A stretch of DNA of 64,000 nucleotides from an uncultured Azohydromonas sp. (GCF_937926365.1 NZ_CALAOH010000127.1:1-64000), one strand, 5' to 3'. Positions 19,861-28,841 are shown, counted from the stretch's first letter. Notes: generated from the sequence alone by a model not told the origin. A program made the numbers and translations.

Positions 19861-19899
19861 GTCGGGGCGCCACAGCCCGAAACGCTGCGCCAACTGCTT

Positions 19900-20050
19900 C
19901 GTCATCCCCGCGCAGGCGGGGACCCAGGCGGCCCCCAAGGCAGCCGCAGGTGCATTGGTCGGCATGCTGGTGACTTCTGAACCGGTTCGCCGCAGTTTTG
20001 CTGCGCTCTGACGCGGGACCGCCTGGGTTCCCGCCCGCGCGGGAATGACG
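19900..20050. repeat. REP-like inverted repeat pair
   Basis: Two arms in opposite orientation, left CGTCATCCCCGCGCAGGCGG and right the complement of CGTCATTCCCGCGCGGGCGG, flank a unique centre of about 85 bp. GGCGGCC/GGACCGCC also match further in. This is the same family as 862-943. It fills the gap between convergent queG and the AEC carrier gene and may act as a transcription end or mRNA-stabilising structure. Confidence 0.85.
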
Positions 20051-20057
20051 ATTCAAC

Positions 20058-20963
20058 TTACCCCTGCAACCGCGCCAGCGACCACAACGCCACCGGCACG
20101 CTGACCATGCCCAGCAGTGTCGAGAGCGTCACCAGCCCGGCCACGAAGCCCGGGTGCCCGCCCAGCCGCGCGGCCAGCACGTAGCAGGTGGAGGCGGTGG
20201 GCAGCGCGGCGAAGGCCACCACCACCAGCTGCTGCACCGGCGGCAGCCCCAGCACCTGCACCAGCACCAGCGCCACCAGCGGCAGCACCGCGTGGCGGAT
20301 GGACAGGAAGGCCGTCGCCAGCCTTGGCGCCTCGCGCAGCGCGCCCAGCTGCAGCCCGGCGCCCACCGCCATCAGGCCCAGCGGCAATGCGGCGGTGCCC
20401 ACGCGTTGCAGGCTCACGGCCACCGGCTCGGGGAAGGTCAGGCCGATCAGGTTGCCCAGCAGCCCGGCCACGGTGCTGAGGATCAGCGGGTTGCGCATCA
20501 GCTCGCGCCCGAAATGCTGCCCGCCGTGGCGCGCCAGCGGCCATACCGCGGCGATGTTGCACAGCGGCACGCAGAAGGCGATCACCAGCGCGATGGCGGC
20601 CACCGCCGGCGCGCCGCCCAGCCGCTCGGCCAGCGCCAGGCCAATGTAGGAGTTGAAGCGAAAGGCCGTCTGCGCGCCCGAGGCGTGGGCCACGCGGTTC
20701 ACCCCGCGCAGCAGGCCCAGCGAGTAGGCCAGCACGATGCCGCAGCCCACCACCGCCAGGCCGCTGAACACCAGCGTCAGCATCGCGCCGGGCTGCAGTG
20801 GGTTGCGCACGATGGCGTTGAACAGCAGCACCGGGAACAGCAGGTAGTACACCAGCCGCTCCATGGCCTCCCACACCGGGCGGTTGAGCGCCGTGTAGCG
20901 ACAGATCAGGAAGCCCGCTGCAATGAGCAGGAAGTCGGGCAGCAGCAACAGGGCCTCGTTCAT
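20058..20963 (-). CDS. AEC (auxin efflux carrier) family transporter
   Basis: A 301-residue polytopic membrane protein of the AEC/BART family, bacterial homologues of which transport malate, malonate or other small carboxylates. About ten hydrophobic segments are visible, with the typical N-terminal ALLLLPDFLLIAAGFLICRY and the asparagine-proline region RNPLILSTVAGLLGNLIGL that begins the second five-helix repeat. GTAALPLGLMAVGAGLQLG and LPTASTCYVLAARLGG follow as family blocks. ATG 20963 gives the normal length; the upstream open frame is arginine- and proline-rich noise. The substrate is unknown. It diverges from a TctC-type binding protein gene 155 bp away. Confidence 0.88.
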   Translation of the reverse strand: MNEALLLLPDFLLIAAGFLICRYTALNRPVWEAMERLVYYLLFPVLLFNAIVRNPLQPGAMLTLVFSGLAVVGCGIVLAYSLGLLRGVNRVAHASGAQTAFRFNSYIGLALAERLGGAPAVAAIALVIAFCVPLCNIAAVWPLARHGGQHFGRELMRNPLILSTVAGLLGNLIGLTFPEPVAVSLQRVGTAALPLGLMAVGAGLQLGALREAPRLATAFLSIRHAVLPLVALVLVQVLGLPPVQQLVVVAFAALPTASTCYVLAARLGGHPGFVAGLVTLSTLLGMVSVPVALWSLARLQG

Positions 20964-21118
20964 CGCGAAAGTGTGCCAGCGCGCCTTTGCTGCGCCCGCC
21001 GCGGGGATGGAACGCCGCCCGCGATGCGGGACGGTGCATCCGGTTGGCCGCGACCTGTAACCATCGGCCACAATGGCCCAGGCGCCGGACGGTCCGGCCC
21101 CTGGATGGAGACAAGCGG

Positions 21119-22093
21119 ATGAAAAGACAACGTTTGCGGATGCTTGCGGCGCTGCTGGGTCTGGCCGCCACGAGCCCGCTGCTGATGGCGCAGGGCTACC
21201 CCGCGAAACCCGTGCGGCTGGTGGTTCCGTTCGCACCCGGTGGCACCACCGACATCGTGGCGCGCACCGTGTCCGACAAGCTCGGCGCGGCGCTGGGCCA
21301 GACCGTGGTGGTGGAGAACAAGGCCGGCGGCGGCGGCGTCGTGGGCGCGCAGGAGCTGGCCCGTGCCGCGCCCGACGGCTACACGCTGGGCATCGCCACC
21401 GTCTCGACCACGGCGGCCAACCCGGCCGTCAACCCGCGCACGGGCTACAACCCGCTCACGGACTTCACGCCCATCATCAACCTCGCGGCCACGCCCAACC
21501 TCATCGCGGTGCACCCGAGCTTCCCGGCCAAGAACTACGCCGACTTCGTGGCGCTGCTGAAGAAGAGCCCGGGCCGCTACAGCTATTCGAGCTCCGGTAC
21601 TGGCGGCATCGGCCACTTGCAGACCGAACTGTTCAAGAGCCTCACCGGCGTGTTCATCACGCACATTCCCTACCGCGGCGCGGGCCCGGCGCTCAACGAC
21701 ACGGTGGCGGGGCAGGTGCCCATCATGTTCGACAACATGCCCTCGGCGCTGCCCTTCGTGAAGGAAGGCAAGCTCGTGCCGATCGTGGTGGCGGCGCCGC
21801 AGCGCTTGTCGATTCTGCCCAACGTGCCGACCTTCAAGGAAGTCGGGCTGGAACCGGTCAACCGCATGGCCTACTACGGCATCGTCGGCCCGAAGAACCT
21901 GCCCAAGGACGTCGTGGAAAAGGTCCACAACGCGGCGAAGCAGGCGCTGGCCGATCCGGCCGTGCGCAAGCGCATCGAGGACACCGGCTCGCTGGTCGTG
22001 GGCAACACGCCCGAGCAGTTCGCCGAGCAGATCCGCGCCGAGTTCGAGGTCTACAAGGGCGTGGTTGCGCGCCAGAACCTGCGGCTGGATTGA
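21119..22093 (+). CDS. TctC/Bug-family periplasmic substrate-binding protein
   Basis: A 324-residue secreted binding protein of the tripartite tricarboxylate transporter (Bug) family, which is greatly expanded in Burkholderiales. The signal peptide is about residues 1-24 (LLGLAATSPLLMAQ). Family blocks include YPAKPVRLVVPFAPGGTTD, VVENKAGGGG, the ligand loop SYSSSGTGGIGHL, PYRGAGPALNDTVAGQV and MPSALPFVKEGKL. No TctA/TctB membrane genes are adjacent, as is usual for such orphan Bug proteins. The substrate, probably an organic acid or aromatic acid, cannot be read from sequence. xerD begins one base after the stop codon. Confidence 0.93.
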   Translation: MKRQRLRMLAALLGLAATSPLLMAQGYPAKPVRLVVPFAPGGTTDIVARTVSDKLGAALGQTVVVENKAGGGGVVGAQELARAAPDGYTLGIATVSTTAANPAVNPRTGYNPLTDFTPIINLAATPNLIAVHPSFPAKNYADFVALLKKSPGRYSYSSSGTGGIGHLQTELFKSLTGVFITHIPYRGAGPALNDTVAGQVPIMFDNMPSALPFVKEGKLVPIVVAAPQRLSILPNVPTFKEVGLEPVNRMAYYGIVGPKNLPKDVVEKVHNAAKQALADPAVRKRIEDTGSLVVGNTPEQFAEQIRAEFEVYKGVVARQNLRLD

Positions 22094-22094
22094 C

Positions 22095-23066
22095 GTGAAA
22101 GCAGCAGTACCCGAGGCGGCGGCGCCAGTCGCTCAGGCCGCGCCTGCCGCCGAGGCCCCGGAGTCCGCGGCGCGCGCGGCCAGCCGCGTGTCCATCGAGC
22201 GCTTCGTGCAGGCACTGTGGATCGAGGATGGCCTCTCGGCCAACACGCTGGCGGCGTACCGGCGCGACCTCTCGCTCTACGCCGACTGGCTCGACGCCGA
22301 GGCCGGGCACAGCCTCGACGCCACCACCGAGGCCGACCTGCGCGGCTACATCGCCGCGCGCCACGGCGAGACGCGTGCCACCACCGCCAACCGGCGGCTG
22401 ACGGTGTTCAAGCGCTACTTCCGCTGGGCGTTGCGCGAGCACCGGTTGCAGCAGGATCCCACCCTGAAGCTGCTGTCGGCGCGCCAGCCGCTGCGCGTAC
22501 CCAAGTCGCTGTCGGAGGCGCAGGTGGAGGCGCTGCTGGCCGCGCCGCCGGTGGAGGAGCCGCTGGGCCTGCGCGACCGCGCGATGCTGGAGCTGATGTA
22601 CGCCAGCGGGCTGCGGGTGAGCGAGCTGGTCGGGCTGGGACTGCTGTCGCTGGGCCTGGCCGAGGGGGTACTGCGCGTCACGGGCAAGGGTGCCAAGGAG
22701 CGGCTGGTGCCCTTCGGCGAGGAGGCGCACGGCTGGCTGCGCCGCTACCTGGCCGAGGCGCGGCCGGCGATCCTGGGCCCGCGCCAGAGCGACGCCCTGT
22801 TCGTCACCGTGCGCGGCGAGGGCATGACGCGGCAGATGTTCTGGCAACTGGTGAAGAAGCACGCGCGCGCCGCGGGTATCACGGTGCCGTTGTCGCCGCA
22901 CACGCTGCGCCACGCCTTTGCCACGCACCTGCTCAACCACGGCGCGGACCTGCGCGCGGTGCAACTGCTGCTGGGGCATGCCGACATCTCCACCACCACC
23001 ATCTACACCCACGTCGCGCGCGAGCGGCTGCGCGCGCTGCACGCGGCGCATCATCCGCGGGCGTGA
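22095..23066 (+). CDS. xerD: Site-specific tyrosine recombinase XerD
   Basis: A 323-residue tyrosine recombinase that, with XerC, resolves chromosome dimers at dif. An N-terminal SAM-like DNA-binding domain (SIERFVQALWIEDGLSANTL through NRRLTVFKRYFRWAL) precedes the catalytic domain. Catalytic residues are visible: arginine in YASGLRVSELVGL, lysine in VTGKGAKERLVPFG, HxxR in SPHTLRHAFATHLL, the second histidine in LLGHADISTTTIY and the tyrosine in IYTHVARERL. The start is uncertain. GTG 22095 lies directly behind the tctC stop, but the first 30 residues are Ala/Pro-rich and not typical of XerD. A later GTG just before SIERF is possible. No dif-like site was recognised. Confidence 0.9.
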   Translation: MKAAVPEAAAPVAQAAPAAEAPESAARAASRVSIERFVQALWIEDGLSANTLAAYRRDLSLYADWLDAEAGHSLDATTEADLRGYIAARHGETRATTANRRLTVFKRYFRWALREHRLQQDPTLKLLSARQPLRVPKSLSEAQVEALLAAPPVEEPLGLRDRAMLELMYASGLRVSELVGLGLLSLGLAEGVLRVTGKGAKERLVPFGEEAHGWLRRYLAEARPAILGPRQSDALFVTVRGEGMTRQMFWQLVKKHARAAGITVPLSPHTLRHAFATHLLNHGADLRAVQLLLGHADISTTTIYTHVARERLRALHAAHHPRA

Positions 23067-23122
23067 GGGTGGGTGACACGTGGGCTGCCGGCGCAACCGC
23101 CCATGCCGAGCGCCCCTGAATG

Positions 23123-23150
23123 AAAAAAGGCCGGTCTTGCGACCGGCCTT
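23123..23150 (-). terminator. Bidirectional terminator between xerD and porin
   Basis: A 10-bp stem AAGGCCGGTC/GACCGGCCTT with a TTGC loop. On the minus strand it is followed by a T-run (six A residues on the plus strand), so it mainly ends the porin transcript. Confidence 0.9.
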
Positions 23151-23179
23151 CATGCTGACGTAACCGTTGCGGGCTGCAA

Positions 23180-24232
23180 TCAGAAGTTGTGGCGCACGCC
23201 CAGGGCGAAGGACGAGGTGTCCGTGCCGCCGGCAACCGTGTTGCCAAAAGCGGAGTAGGTGGCGGCGGCCTTGTTGTCCACCTTGGTGTAGAAGGCGTAC
23301 ACCTTGGTGCGCTTGCTCAGGTTGTAGTTGTAGGCCACGGTGTACTGGATTGCGTCGGAGGCGGCCTTGGTGCCGGTCTCGCGCTTGATCTTGTCGGCGT
23401 AGCCCACGTTGACGTGGAACTCGCTGCCGCCCAGCGTGTACATCGCGGACACGCGGTAGCTGTCACGCTTGGCCTCAGGCGTGCCGTTGTCGACTTCGTT
23501 GCGGACGTAATAGGCACCCACCGTGAAGGCGCCCAGTTCGTACAGCGCGCGCAGGCCGTACTCCTTGCCGTCGGTGCCCGTCACGCCGTCCAGCGTCGCG
23601 GAGGTCGAGTCGACGAAGCTGGCACCCAGGTGCAGCGGGCCGCGGTCGTAGTTGACGGCCAGCACGCCGGAGTAGGTGCCGGCGTTGCTTTCGCTGGCGA
23701 TGCCCGTGGCGGGATCAACCGTCTGCTTCAGGCCATACTGGCCTTCCACCGTCAGGCCGCCGTAGCTCACCGTGTTGAAGGCCACGGTGTTCTGCATGAC
23801 ACCGGGATACAGGTAGAACGCATCCGACGACGTACCGGTGTCGTGGTTGTGCATGCTGATGTAATCAGCCGTCGTGTAGTACGCAGCCGACGGGCCCATG
23901 TTGCCCAGGCGCAGGCGGCCGTACGGCGTCTGCAGGCCAACCCACGACTCACGGCCGAACAGGCGCGACGTGCCGGCACCAGTATCCGACGAGAAACCGC
24001 TCTCCAGCACGAACAGGCCCTTGAAGCCGCCGCCCAGGTCTTCACTGCCACGCAGGCCCCAACGCGACGCGTTGTTCTGAAGCGCGGTGACATGGCTGCT
24101 GGAGCCACCGGCCGGCTTGGTCGTCTGGTACTCGACCGACGTGTTCACGCGGCCATACAGCGTGACGGAGCTTTGGGCGAAAGCGGCGCCCGCAGCCAGC
24201 ATGGCCGCCGCAGCAATGAGAGTGCGCTTCAT
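23180..24232 (-). CDS. Trimeric outer membrane porin (Porin_4 type)
   Basis: A 350-residue general porin of the betaproteobacterial OmpC-like family. The signal peptide is about residues 1-19 (MKRTLIAAAAMLAAGAAFA), and the mature protein starts QSSVTLYGRVNTSVEY, the standard first strand. Porin hallmarks include SRWGLRGSEDLGGGFKGLF, FGRESWVGLQTPYGRLRLG and the C-terminal FALGVRHNF with the terminal phenylalanine needed for BAM recognition. It is monocistronic, with an AAAGGGA ribosome site. The upstream spacer (24233-24405) holds no other gene; its promoter could not be assigned firmly. Pore selectivity is unknown. Confidence 0.95.
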   Translation of the reverse strand: MKRTLIAAAAMLAAGAAFAQSSVTLYGRVNTSVEYQTTKPAGGSSSHVTALQNNASRWGLRGSEDLGGGFKGLFVLESGFSSDTGAGTSRLFGRESWVGLQTPYGRLRLGNMGPSAAYYTTADYISMHNHDTGTSSDAFYLYPGVMQNTVAFNTVSYGGLTVEGQYGLKQTVDPATGIASESNAGTYSGVLAVNYDRGPLHLGASFVDSTSATLDGVTGTDGKEYGLRALYELGAFTVGAYYVRNEVDNGTPEAKRDSYRVSAMYTLGGSEFHVNVGYADKIKRETGTKAASDAIQYTVAYNYNLSKRTKVYAFYTKVDNKAAATYSAFGNTVAGGTDTSSFALGVRHNF

Positions 24233-24405
24233 TGAAGAATCCCTTTAGTTTGAACAATCGGGGCTATTACTGCCCGATGGCTTGGATTCTAAGAACAGGT
24301 TTGCCGAATACCCGTGATGGGGAGCCAAGTTGTCCCGTTTTGTGACTGCGGCGCAACACTTCGTGGCGTGCGGGCGATCGATGCCCGCACAACCTTTGCG
24401 TTAGC

Positions 24406-25158
24406 TCAACGGCCGCGCAAATGCGCCGGCGCCTCCAGCCGCTTGGCCAGCGTGGACAGCAGCAGCGTGAGCACCAGGTACAGCGCCGAGATGGCGAGGT
24501 ACGGCTCCCAGTAGCGCGAGTACGCGCCCGCCACGGTGCGCGCGGCCAGTGCCAGCTCGGCCAGGCCGATGGCCGAGACCAGGGACGAGTCCTTGATCAG
24601 CGTCACGCCCTCGTTGACCAGCGCAGGCACCATGCGGCGGAAAGCCTGGGGCAGGATCACCTCGCGCATGGCCTGCGCGTGCGTCAGGCCCAGGCTGTAG
24701 GCGGCCTGGGTCTGGCCGCGGTGGATGCTCTGGATGCCCGCGCGAAAGATCTCGCTGATGTAGGCCCCGGCGTTGAGCGTGAGCGCCAGCGCGCCGGAGA
24801 AGAAGGCGCCGTGCTCCTGGCGGAACTCGCGTGCCGCCTCACCCGTGAGCAGCCAGCCCGTCTCCGGGTGGATCAGCGTGGGCATGAGCGCGAAGTGCAC
24901 CAGCAGGATCTGCACGAACAGCGGCGTGCCGCGGAAGAAGGTGACGTAGCCCAGCGTCACCGCGCGCGCGAGCTTCATCAGCACGCGCAGCAGCGGCGCC
25001 TTGGGCTCGGGCGCGTCGGCCGAGCTGCTGACCAGCCCCAGCAGCGCGCCCAGCACCAGCCCGGCGAACACGGCCACCAGCGCGAGCTTGACCGTCATCC
25101 ACAGCGCGGAGGCGAACAGCGGGCCGTAGCCCGCCAGGATCTCCCAACGTAAATCCAC
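24406..25158 (-). CDS. Polar amino acid ABC transporter permease
   Basis: A 250-residue permease of the HisM/GlnP family (BPD_transp_1 fold). The N-terminal LFASALWMTVKLALVAVFAG starts the first helix, followed by TFFRGTPLFVQILLVHFAL, the classical HEAT-TM motif of this family. The cytoplasmic EAA loop, contacting the ATPase, is visible as EVILPQAFRRMVPALVNEG. An unusual segment of about 30 residues, TLIHPETGWLLTGEAAREF onward, lies between helices and is also seen in some betaproteobacterial homologues. The gene is 12 bp downstream of its likely binding protein. The ATP-binding subunit is not found next to it. Confidence 0.92.
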   Translation of the reverse strand: MDLRWEILAGYGPLFASALWMTVKLALVAVFAGLVLGALLGLVSSSADAPEPKAPLLRVLMKLARAVTLGYVTFFRGTPLFVQILLVHFALMPTLIHPETGWLLTGEAAREFRQEHGAFFSGALALTLNAGAYISEIFRAGIQSIHRGQTQAAYSLGLTHAQAMREVILPQAFRRMVPALVNEGVTLIKDSSLVSAIGLAELALAARTVAGAYSRYWEPYLAISALYLVLTLLLSTLAKRLEAPAHLRGR

Positions 25159-25170
25159 TTCGGTGCGGCC

Positions 25171-26043
25171 TTACTTCGACGCGGCCGAGGCCGGGGTGCC
25201 GGCGGTCGCCGGAGCGCTGCCGAAATACTTGGCGTAGATGCGGTCGTAGGTGCCGTCCGCGCGGATGCCGGCCAGGCCCTGGTTGAGCATCTCCAGCACC
25301 GCGGTGTTGCCCTTGCGCACGGCGATGCCGTACTGCTCAGGCGTGAAGCTGGGGTCGCTCACGGTCTTGAAGCCCGCGCCGGCGTTGTTGGTCACGTAGT
25401 GGGCAATCACGCCGTTGTCGGCCACCACCGCGTCCACGCCGCCGGACTCCAGCTCCTTGAGCGCCAGCGGAGTGGACTCGAAGCGCTTGATGGCCGCGCT
25501 GTTCTTGCCCAGCAGCTTGGTGACCACCTCGTCGCCGGTGGTGCCGGTCTGAACGCCGACCTTCAGCGGCTTGAGATCTTCGAACTTCGTGACCTTGGAG
25601 TCCTTCCTGACGGCGATGAGTTGCACGGCGTCGAAGTAGGGCGCCGTGAAGTCCATGCTCTGCTTGCGCTCGTCGGTGATCGTGATGGCCGACACCAGCA
25701 GGTCGCGGTCACCCTGCGCCACGGCGTTGAAGATGCCTTCCCAGGGGGTGTTGACGAACTTCACCTGCACGCCGGCCTTGGCAGCGATGGCGCTGACGAT
25801 GTCGATGTCGAAGCCAACGATCTCGCCCTTCTCATTCTGCGACTCGAAAGGAGCGTAGGCGGCGTCGGTGCCGACCACGTAGACCTTGGCCGGCGCGGCC
25901 GGGGTGGCGGCTGTGGATTCGGACGCCGCAGGTGCCGCCGGGGCGGCAGCCTCTTCCTTCTTGCCGCAGGCGCCCAGCAGCGTTGCGGTACCGAGCAGGC
26001 CGGCCTGCAGGAAAACGCGGCGGGAGGTGGTGTTGTTGGCCAT
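25171..26043 (-). CDS. Amino acid ABC transporter substrate-binding lipoprotein
   Basis: A 290-residue family-3 binding protein (PBPb fold). The N-terminus combines a twin-arginine-like SRRVFLQAGLLG with a lipobox LLGAC at Cys26, followed by an Ala/Pro-rich linker, so it is probably a membrane-anchored periplasmic lipoprotein. Family blocks include VVGTDAAYAPFESQN, GFDIDIVSAIAAKAGV, TPWEGIFNAVAQGDRDLLVSAI before ITDERKQSMDFTAPYF, and VGVQTGTTGDEVV. ATG 26043 is chosen because the signal peptide begins there. It is the first gene of a two-gene unit with the permease. Substrate is presumably a polar or charged amino acid, not determinable from sequence. Confidence 0.93.
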   Translation of the reverse strand: MANNTTSRRVFLQAGLLGTATLLGACGKKEEAAAPAAPAASESTAATPAAPAKVYVVGTDAAYAPFESQNEKGEIVGFDIDIVSAIAAKAGVQVKFVNTPWEGIFNAVAQGDRDLLVSAITITDERKQSMDFTAPYFDAVQLIAVRKDSKVTKFEDLKPLKVGVQTGTTGDEVVTKLLGKNSAAIKRFESTPLALKELESGGVDAVVADNGVIAHYVTNNAGAGFKTVSDPSFTPEQYGIAVRKGNTAVLEMLNQGLAGIRADGTYDRIYAKYFGSAPATAGTPASAASK

Positions 26044-26110
26044 GGAGGTCCAGAAAATTGTTGAGTGTGTCCAGTTTATGCGGTGGCCGGCGCCAGACTC
26101 CCGACAGGCA

Positions 26111-26914
26111 TCAAGCCTGCTGCTCCAGCGCCAGCAACTCGGCTTGCGTGAACTCCGCGGCCAGCCGCGCGGCATGGTTGAAGGGTGGGCGCGGGCGCGG
26201 CGCCTGGTAACGCTGGGTGAGCTCGGGGTAAAGCGCAATGGGGTCGAGCCCGCGTTGCGCGCACAGCCAGCGGTACCAGCGGTTGCCCACCGCGACATGG
26301 CCCACCTCGTCGCGCAGGATCACGTCCAGGATCGCCACGGCACGCTCGTCGCCGGCGCGGCGGAACTTCTCCTGCATCGGCGGCGTGGCATCGAGCCCGC
26401 GTGCTTCAAGCGTGCGCGGCACCAGCGCCATGCGCGCCAGCGCGTCGCCGGCGGTGCGCTGCGTCATCAGCCACAGGCCGTCGTGGGCCTCGAAGTCGCC
26501 GTAGTCGTGGCCGAGGCTTTGCAGGTGCGCGCGCACCAGGCCGAAGTGCAGTGCTTCCTCGGCCGCCACGCGGGCCCAGTCGCGGTAGAAGGCCGGCGGC
26601 ATGCCGGCAAAGCGCCACACTGCGTCCAGCGCCAGGTTGATGGCGTTGAACTCGATGTGCGCCACCGCGTGCAGCAGCGCGGCGCGGCCGGCCGGGGTGA
26701 AAGGCGAGCGTGCGGGCACCTGGCGTGGCTCCACCAGGCGCGGCAACGCCGGGCGGCCGGGCACGTCCGCAGGCTCCTCCAGCGCCAGCGCCGGGTCGAG
26801 CACGAAACCGTCGAAACCCTCGTGCAGCGCGGTGGCCTGGGCCGACTTGGCGACAGGGTCTCGCTCGCACAGGGCGCGCAACGCGGCACGGCGCAGGCAG
26901 GGCAGGTCGTTCAT
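26111..26914 (-). CDS. DUF455 ferritin-like protein
   Basis: A 267-residue DUF455-family protein with a ferritin-like four-helix core. The helices carry metal-ligand patterns typical of diiron carboxylate proteins: ALLHAVAHIEFNAINLALD (E and H), WARVAAEEALHFGLVRAHL (EExxH) and ILDVILRDEVGHVAVGNRW (E and H). Members are often described as MiaE-like or of unknown function; hydroxylase activity is a guess from the fold. It is transcribed divergently from hslO with a 262-bp spacer between them, in which I see no further gene. Confidence 0.88.
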   Translation of the reverse strand: MNDLPCLRRAALRALCERDPVAKSAQATALHEGFDGFVLDPALALEEPADVPGRPALPRLVEPRQVPARSPFTPAGRAALLHAVAHIEFNAINLALDAVWRFAGMPPAFYRDWARVAAEEALHFGLVRAHLQSLGHDYGDFEAHDGLWLMTQRTAGDALARMALVPRTLEARGLDATPPMQEKFRRAGDERAVAILDVILRDEVGHVAVGNRWYRWLCAQRGLDPIALYPELTQRYQAPRPRPPFNHAARLAAEFTQAELLALEQQA

Positions 26915-27176
26915 GGTCGATGCGGGGGCGGATGGGAGCGGAAGGGGCGGCGAGGTGGCGGCAAAGGCCCGGTGGCGGGGCCGGGCGCACGCCTTGCCCT
27001 CGGGCGGGAGTGAAGGCGGCTCCTAGAATTATCGGCTTGCGGCGCGCCGGGGCCCGACCGGCTGCACTTCCCGCCGCGCGGCGCCCGGATGATTCCCCGC
27101 GCCTTCCCCTTCCATCGCTCTGCCCGGCATGGCTCCCGGCGCAGGGCCGCAGTACATCAAGCACATCAACAACACC

Positions 27177-28142
27177 ATGAGCGATCTGCACAAATTCCTG
27201 TTCGAGGGCCTGCCCGTGCGCGGCATGCTGGTGCGGCTCACCGACAGCTGGCGCGAGGTGCTGCAGCGTCGCGAGGCCAGCGGGGGCTACCCGGCGCCAG
27301 TGCGCGAGCTGCTGGGCCAGATGACGGCCGCGGCGGTGCTGATGCAGTCCAACATCAAGTTCAACGGCGCGCTGGTGATGCAGATCTTCGGCGACGGCCC
27401 GGTGAAGATGGCCGTGGTGGAAGTGCAGCCGGAGCTGCATTTCCGCTCCACCGCCAAGGTCGTGGGCGAGGTGGCCGAGGGCGCCGGGCTGGAGGCCATG
27501 CTCAACGTGCACAACCGCGGCCGTTGCGCCATCACGCTGGACCCGCGCGACCGCCAGCCCGGCCAGCAGCCCTACCAGGGCGTGGTGCCGCTGTCGGCCA
27601 TGGGCGAGGAGTTCCACGCGCTGCAGAGCATCTCCGAGGTGCTGGAGCAGTACATGCGCCAGTCCGAGCAGTTGGAGACGCGCCTGATGCTGGCGGCCAA
27701 CGACGAGGTCGCCGCCGGGCTGCTGATCCAGCGCCTGCCCGTCGAAGGACTGGGCAACCTGGAGAGCAAAGAGAAGCAGGCCGAGGCCGAAGTGCTGGCC
27801 GAGGGCTTCAACCGCATCGCGCACCTGGCCTCCTCGCTCAAGGCCGAGGAACTGCTGACGCTGGACTCCGAGACCATCCTGCACCGGCTGTTCTGGGAGG
27901 AGGACGTGCGACGCTTCGAGCCGCAGCAGCCGCGCTTCGCCTGCACCTGCTCGCGCGAGCGCGTGGGCTCCATGCTCAAGGGCCTGGGCCGCGAGGAGAT
28001 CGACTCCATCGTGGCCGAGCGCGGCGAGGTGGAGATCGGCTGCGACTTCTGCGGCCGCCAGTACCACTACGACGCCGTGGATGTGGGCGAGCTCTTCACG
28101 CCGGAGCGCGACCAGCCGCCGTCGTCCACGGCGGTGCAGTGA
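27177..28142 (+). CDS. hslO: Redox-regulated chaperone Hsp33
   Basis: A 321-residue Hsp33 holdase that is switched on by oxidation and heat. The N-terminal core is visible (DLHKFLFEGLPVRGMLVRL, LLGQMTAAAVLMQSNIKFNG). The C-terminal zinc redox switch has the four cysteines in CTC (FACTCSRERV) and CDFC (IGCDFCGRQYHY), spaced about 30 residues apart. ATG 27177 (MSDLHKFLF) is the family start; the frame extends upstream but those codons are not conserved. Length is normal (about 290-320). The downstream gene is convergent and begins three bases after the stop codon. Confidence 0.96.
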   Translation: MSDLHKFLFEGLPVRGMLVRLTDSWREVLQRREASGGYPAPVRELLGQMTAAAVLMQSNIKFNGALVMQIFGDGPVKMAVVEVQPELHFRSTAKVVGEVAEGAGLEAMLNVHNRGRCAITLDPRDRQPGQQPYQGVVPLSAMGEEFHALQSISEVLEQYMRQSEQLETRLMLAANDEVAAGLLIQRLPVEGLGNLESKEKQAEAEVLAEGFNRIAHLASSLKAEELLTLDSETILHRLFWEEDVRRFEPQQPRFACTCSRERVGSMLKGLGREEIDSIVAERGEVEIGCDFCGRQYHYDAVDVGELFTPERDQPPSSTAVQ

Positions 28143-28145
28143 TCC

Positions 28146-28841
28146 TCAGGGCGCGCCGCGCCCGGTCGATGCCCGCAGCGCGTGCTCGCACTGCGGGTCG
28201 TCGCAGTCTTCGCACACCCAGCGCCAAGCCGGCTGTGCTGCCTCGCGCTCGCGCAGCCGCGTGAACAGGCCCGCGCGCGGCGCGGACAGCGTGCGCAGCC
28301 AGGGCGACAGGGCGTCCACCGCGCAGTCCACCCGCGCCTCGCCCTCGCCGCGCACCACCGACCACGACAGCCCGTGTGCCAGCAGCAGGCCGCGCACCAG
28401 GCGGTCCACCGGCGCGCGCACCTGCGGGCCGTCGCGCAGGTGCGCGTCGGCCACCCAGGGCAGGTCCAGCGCGGTGAGCAGCGTCGCGGCGCAGCGGCGC
28501 TGGAACTCCACCGCCATGGCGTGCAGCGAGCGGTCGTCGAACAGCAGCTCGCTGTAGACGGCCGTCATCAACGGCGTGGTGTCGGCCACCACCAGGTCGT
28601 GCGCGGCCGCAGCCTGCTCCAGGCGGCGCTGCTGCGCCAGCGCGATGCCGAGCTGTTCCTCGGCGCGCGGCGTGCGGCCCTCGCGCTCGCACCACTCCCG
28701 CAGCACCTCCGGCACCCAGGCCACGGACAGGCCCGTCTCGCGCGCCAGCCGCTCGGCCAGGGCCCGGGCCAGCACGGTCTTGCCCGTGCTCTCGGCGCCG
28801 AGCAGGGCAATGACGTTGAGGGAATCGGGGACGTTGGACAT
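28146..28841 (-). CDS. NadR-like nicotinamide riboside kinase with Cys-rich C-terminal tail
   Basis: A 231-residue P-loop NTPase resembling the C-terminal kinase domain of NadR, which phosphorylates nicotinamide riboside to NMN. Walker A is ALLGAESTGKTVLARAL; VADTTPLMTAVYSELLF carries the Walker B-like region with the conserved aspartate. The N-terminal adenylyltransferase and HTH domains of full NadR are absent. It lies 39 bp downstream of pnuC on the same strand, so uptake and phosphorylation of the riboside are genetically linked, which strongly supports the function. The C-terminus ends in WVCEDCDDPQCEHAL, a small three-cysteine tail that could bind a metal. ATG 28841 starts just before the P-loop. 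Confidence 0.85.
   Translation of the reverse strand: MSNVPDSLNVIALLGAESTGKTVLARALAERLARETGLSVAWVPEVLREWCEREGRTPRAEEQLGIALAQQRRLEQAAAAHDLVVADTTPLMTAVYSELLFDDRSLHAMAVEFQRRCAATLLTALDLPWVADAHLRDGPQVRAPVDRLVRGLLLAHGLSWSVVRGEGEARVDCAVDALSPWLRTLSAPRAGLFTRLREREAAQPAWRWVCEDCDDPQCEHALRASTGRGAP

Noticed and set aside
22095..23130. A dif site beside xerD
   Set aside because: No 28-bp sequence with XerC/XerD-like arms and an AT-rich centre was seen; xerD is usually not next to dif.
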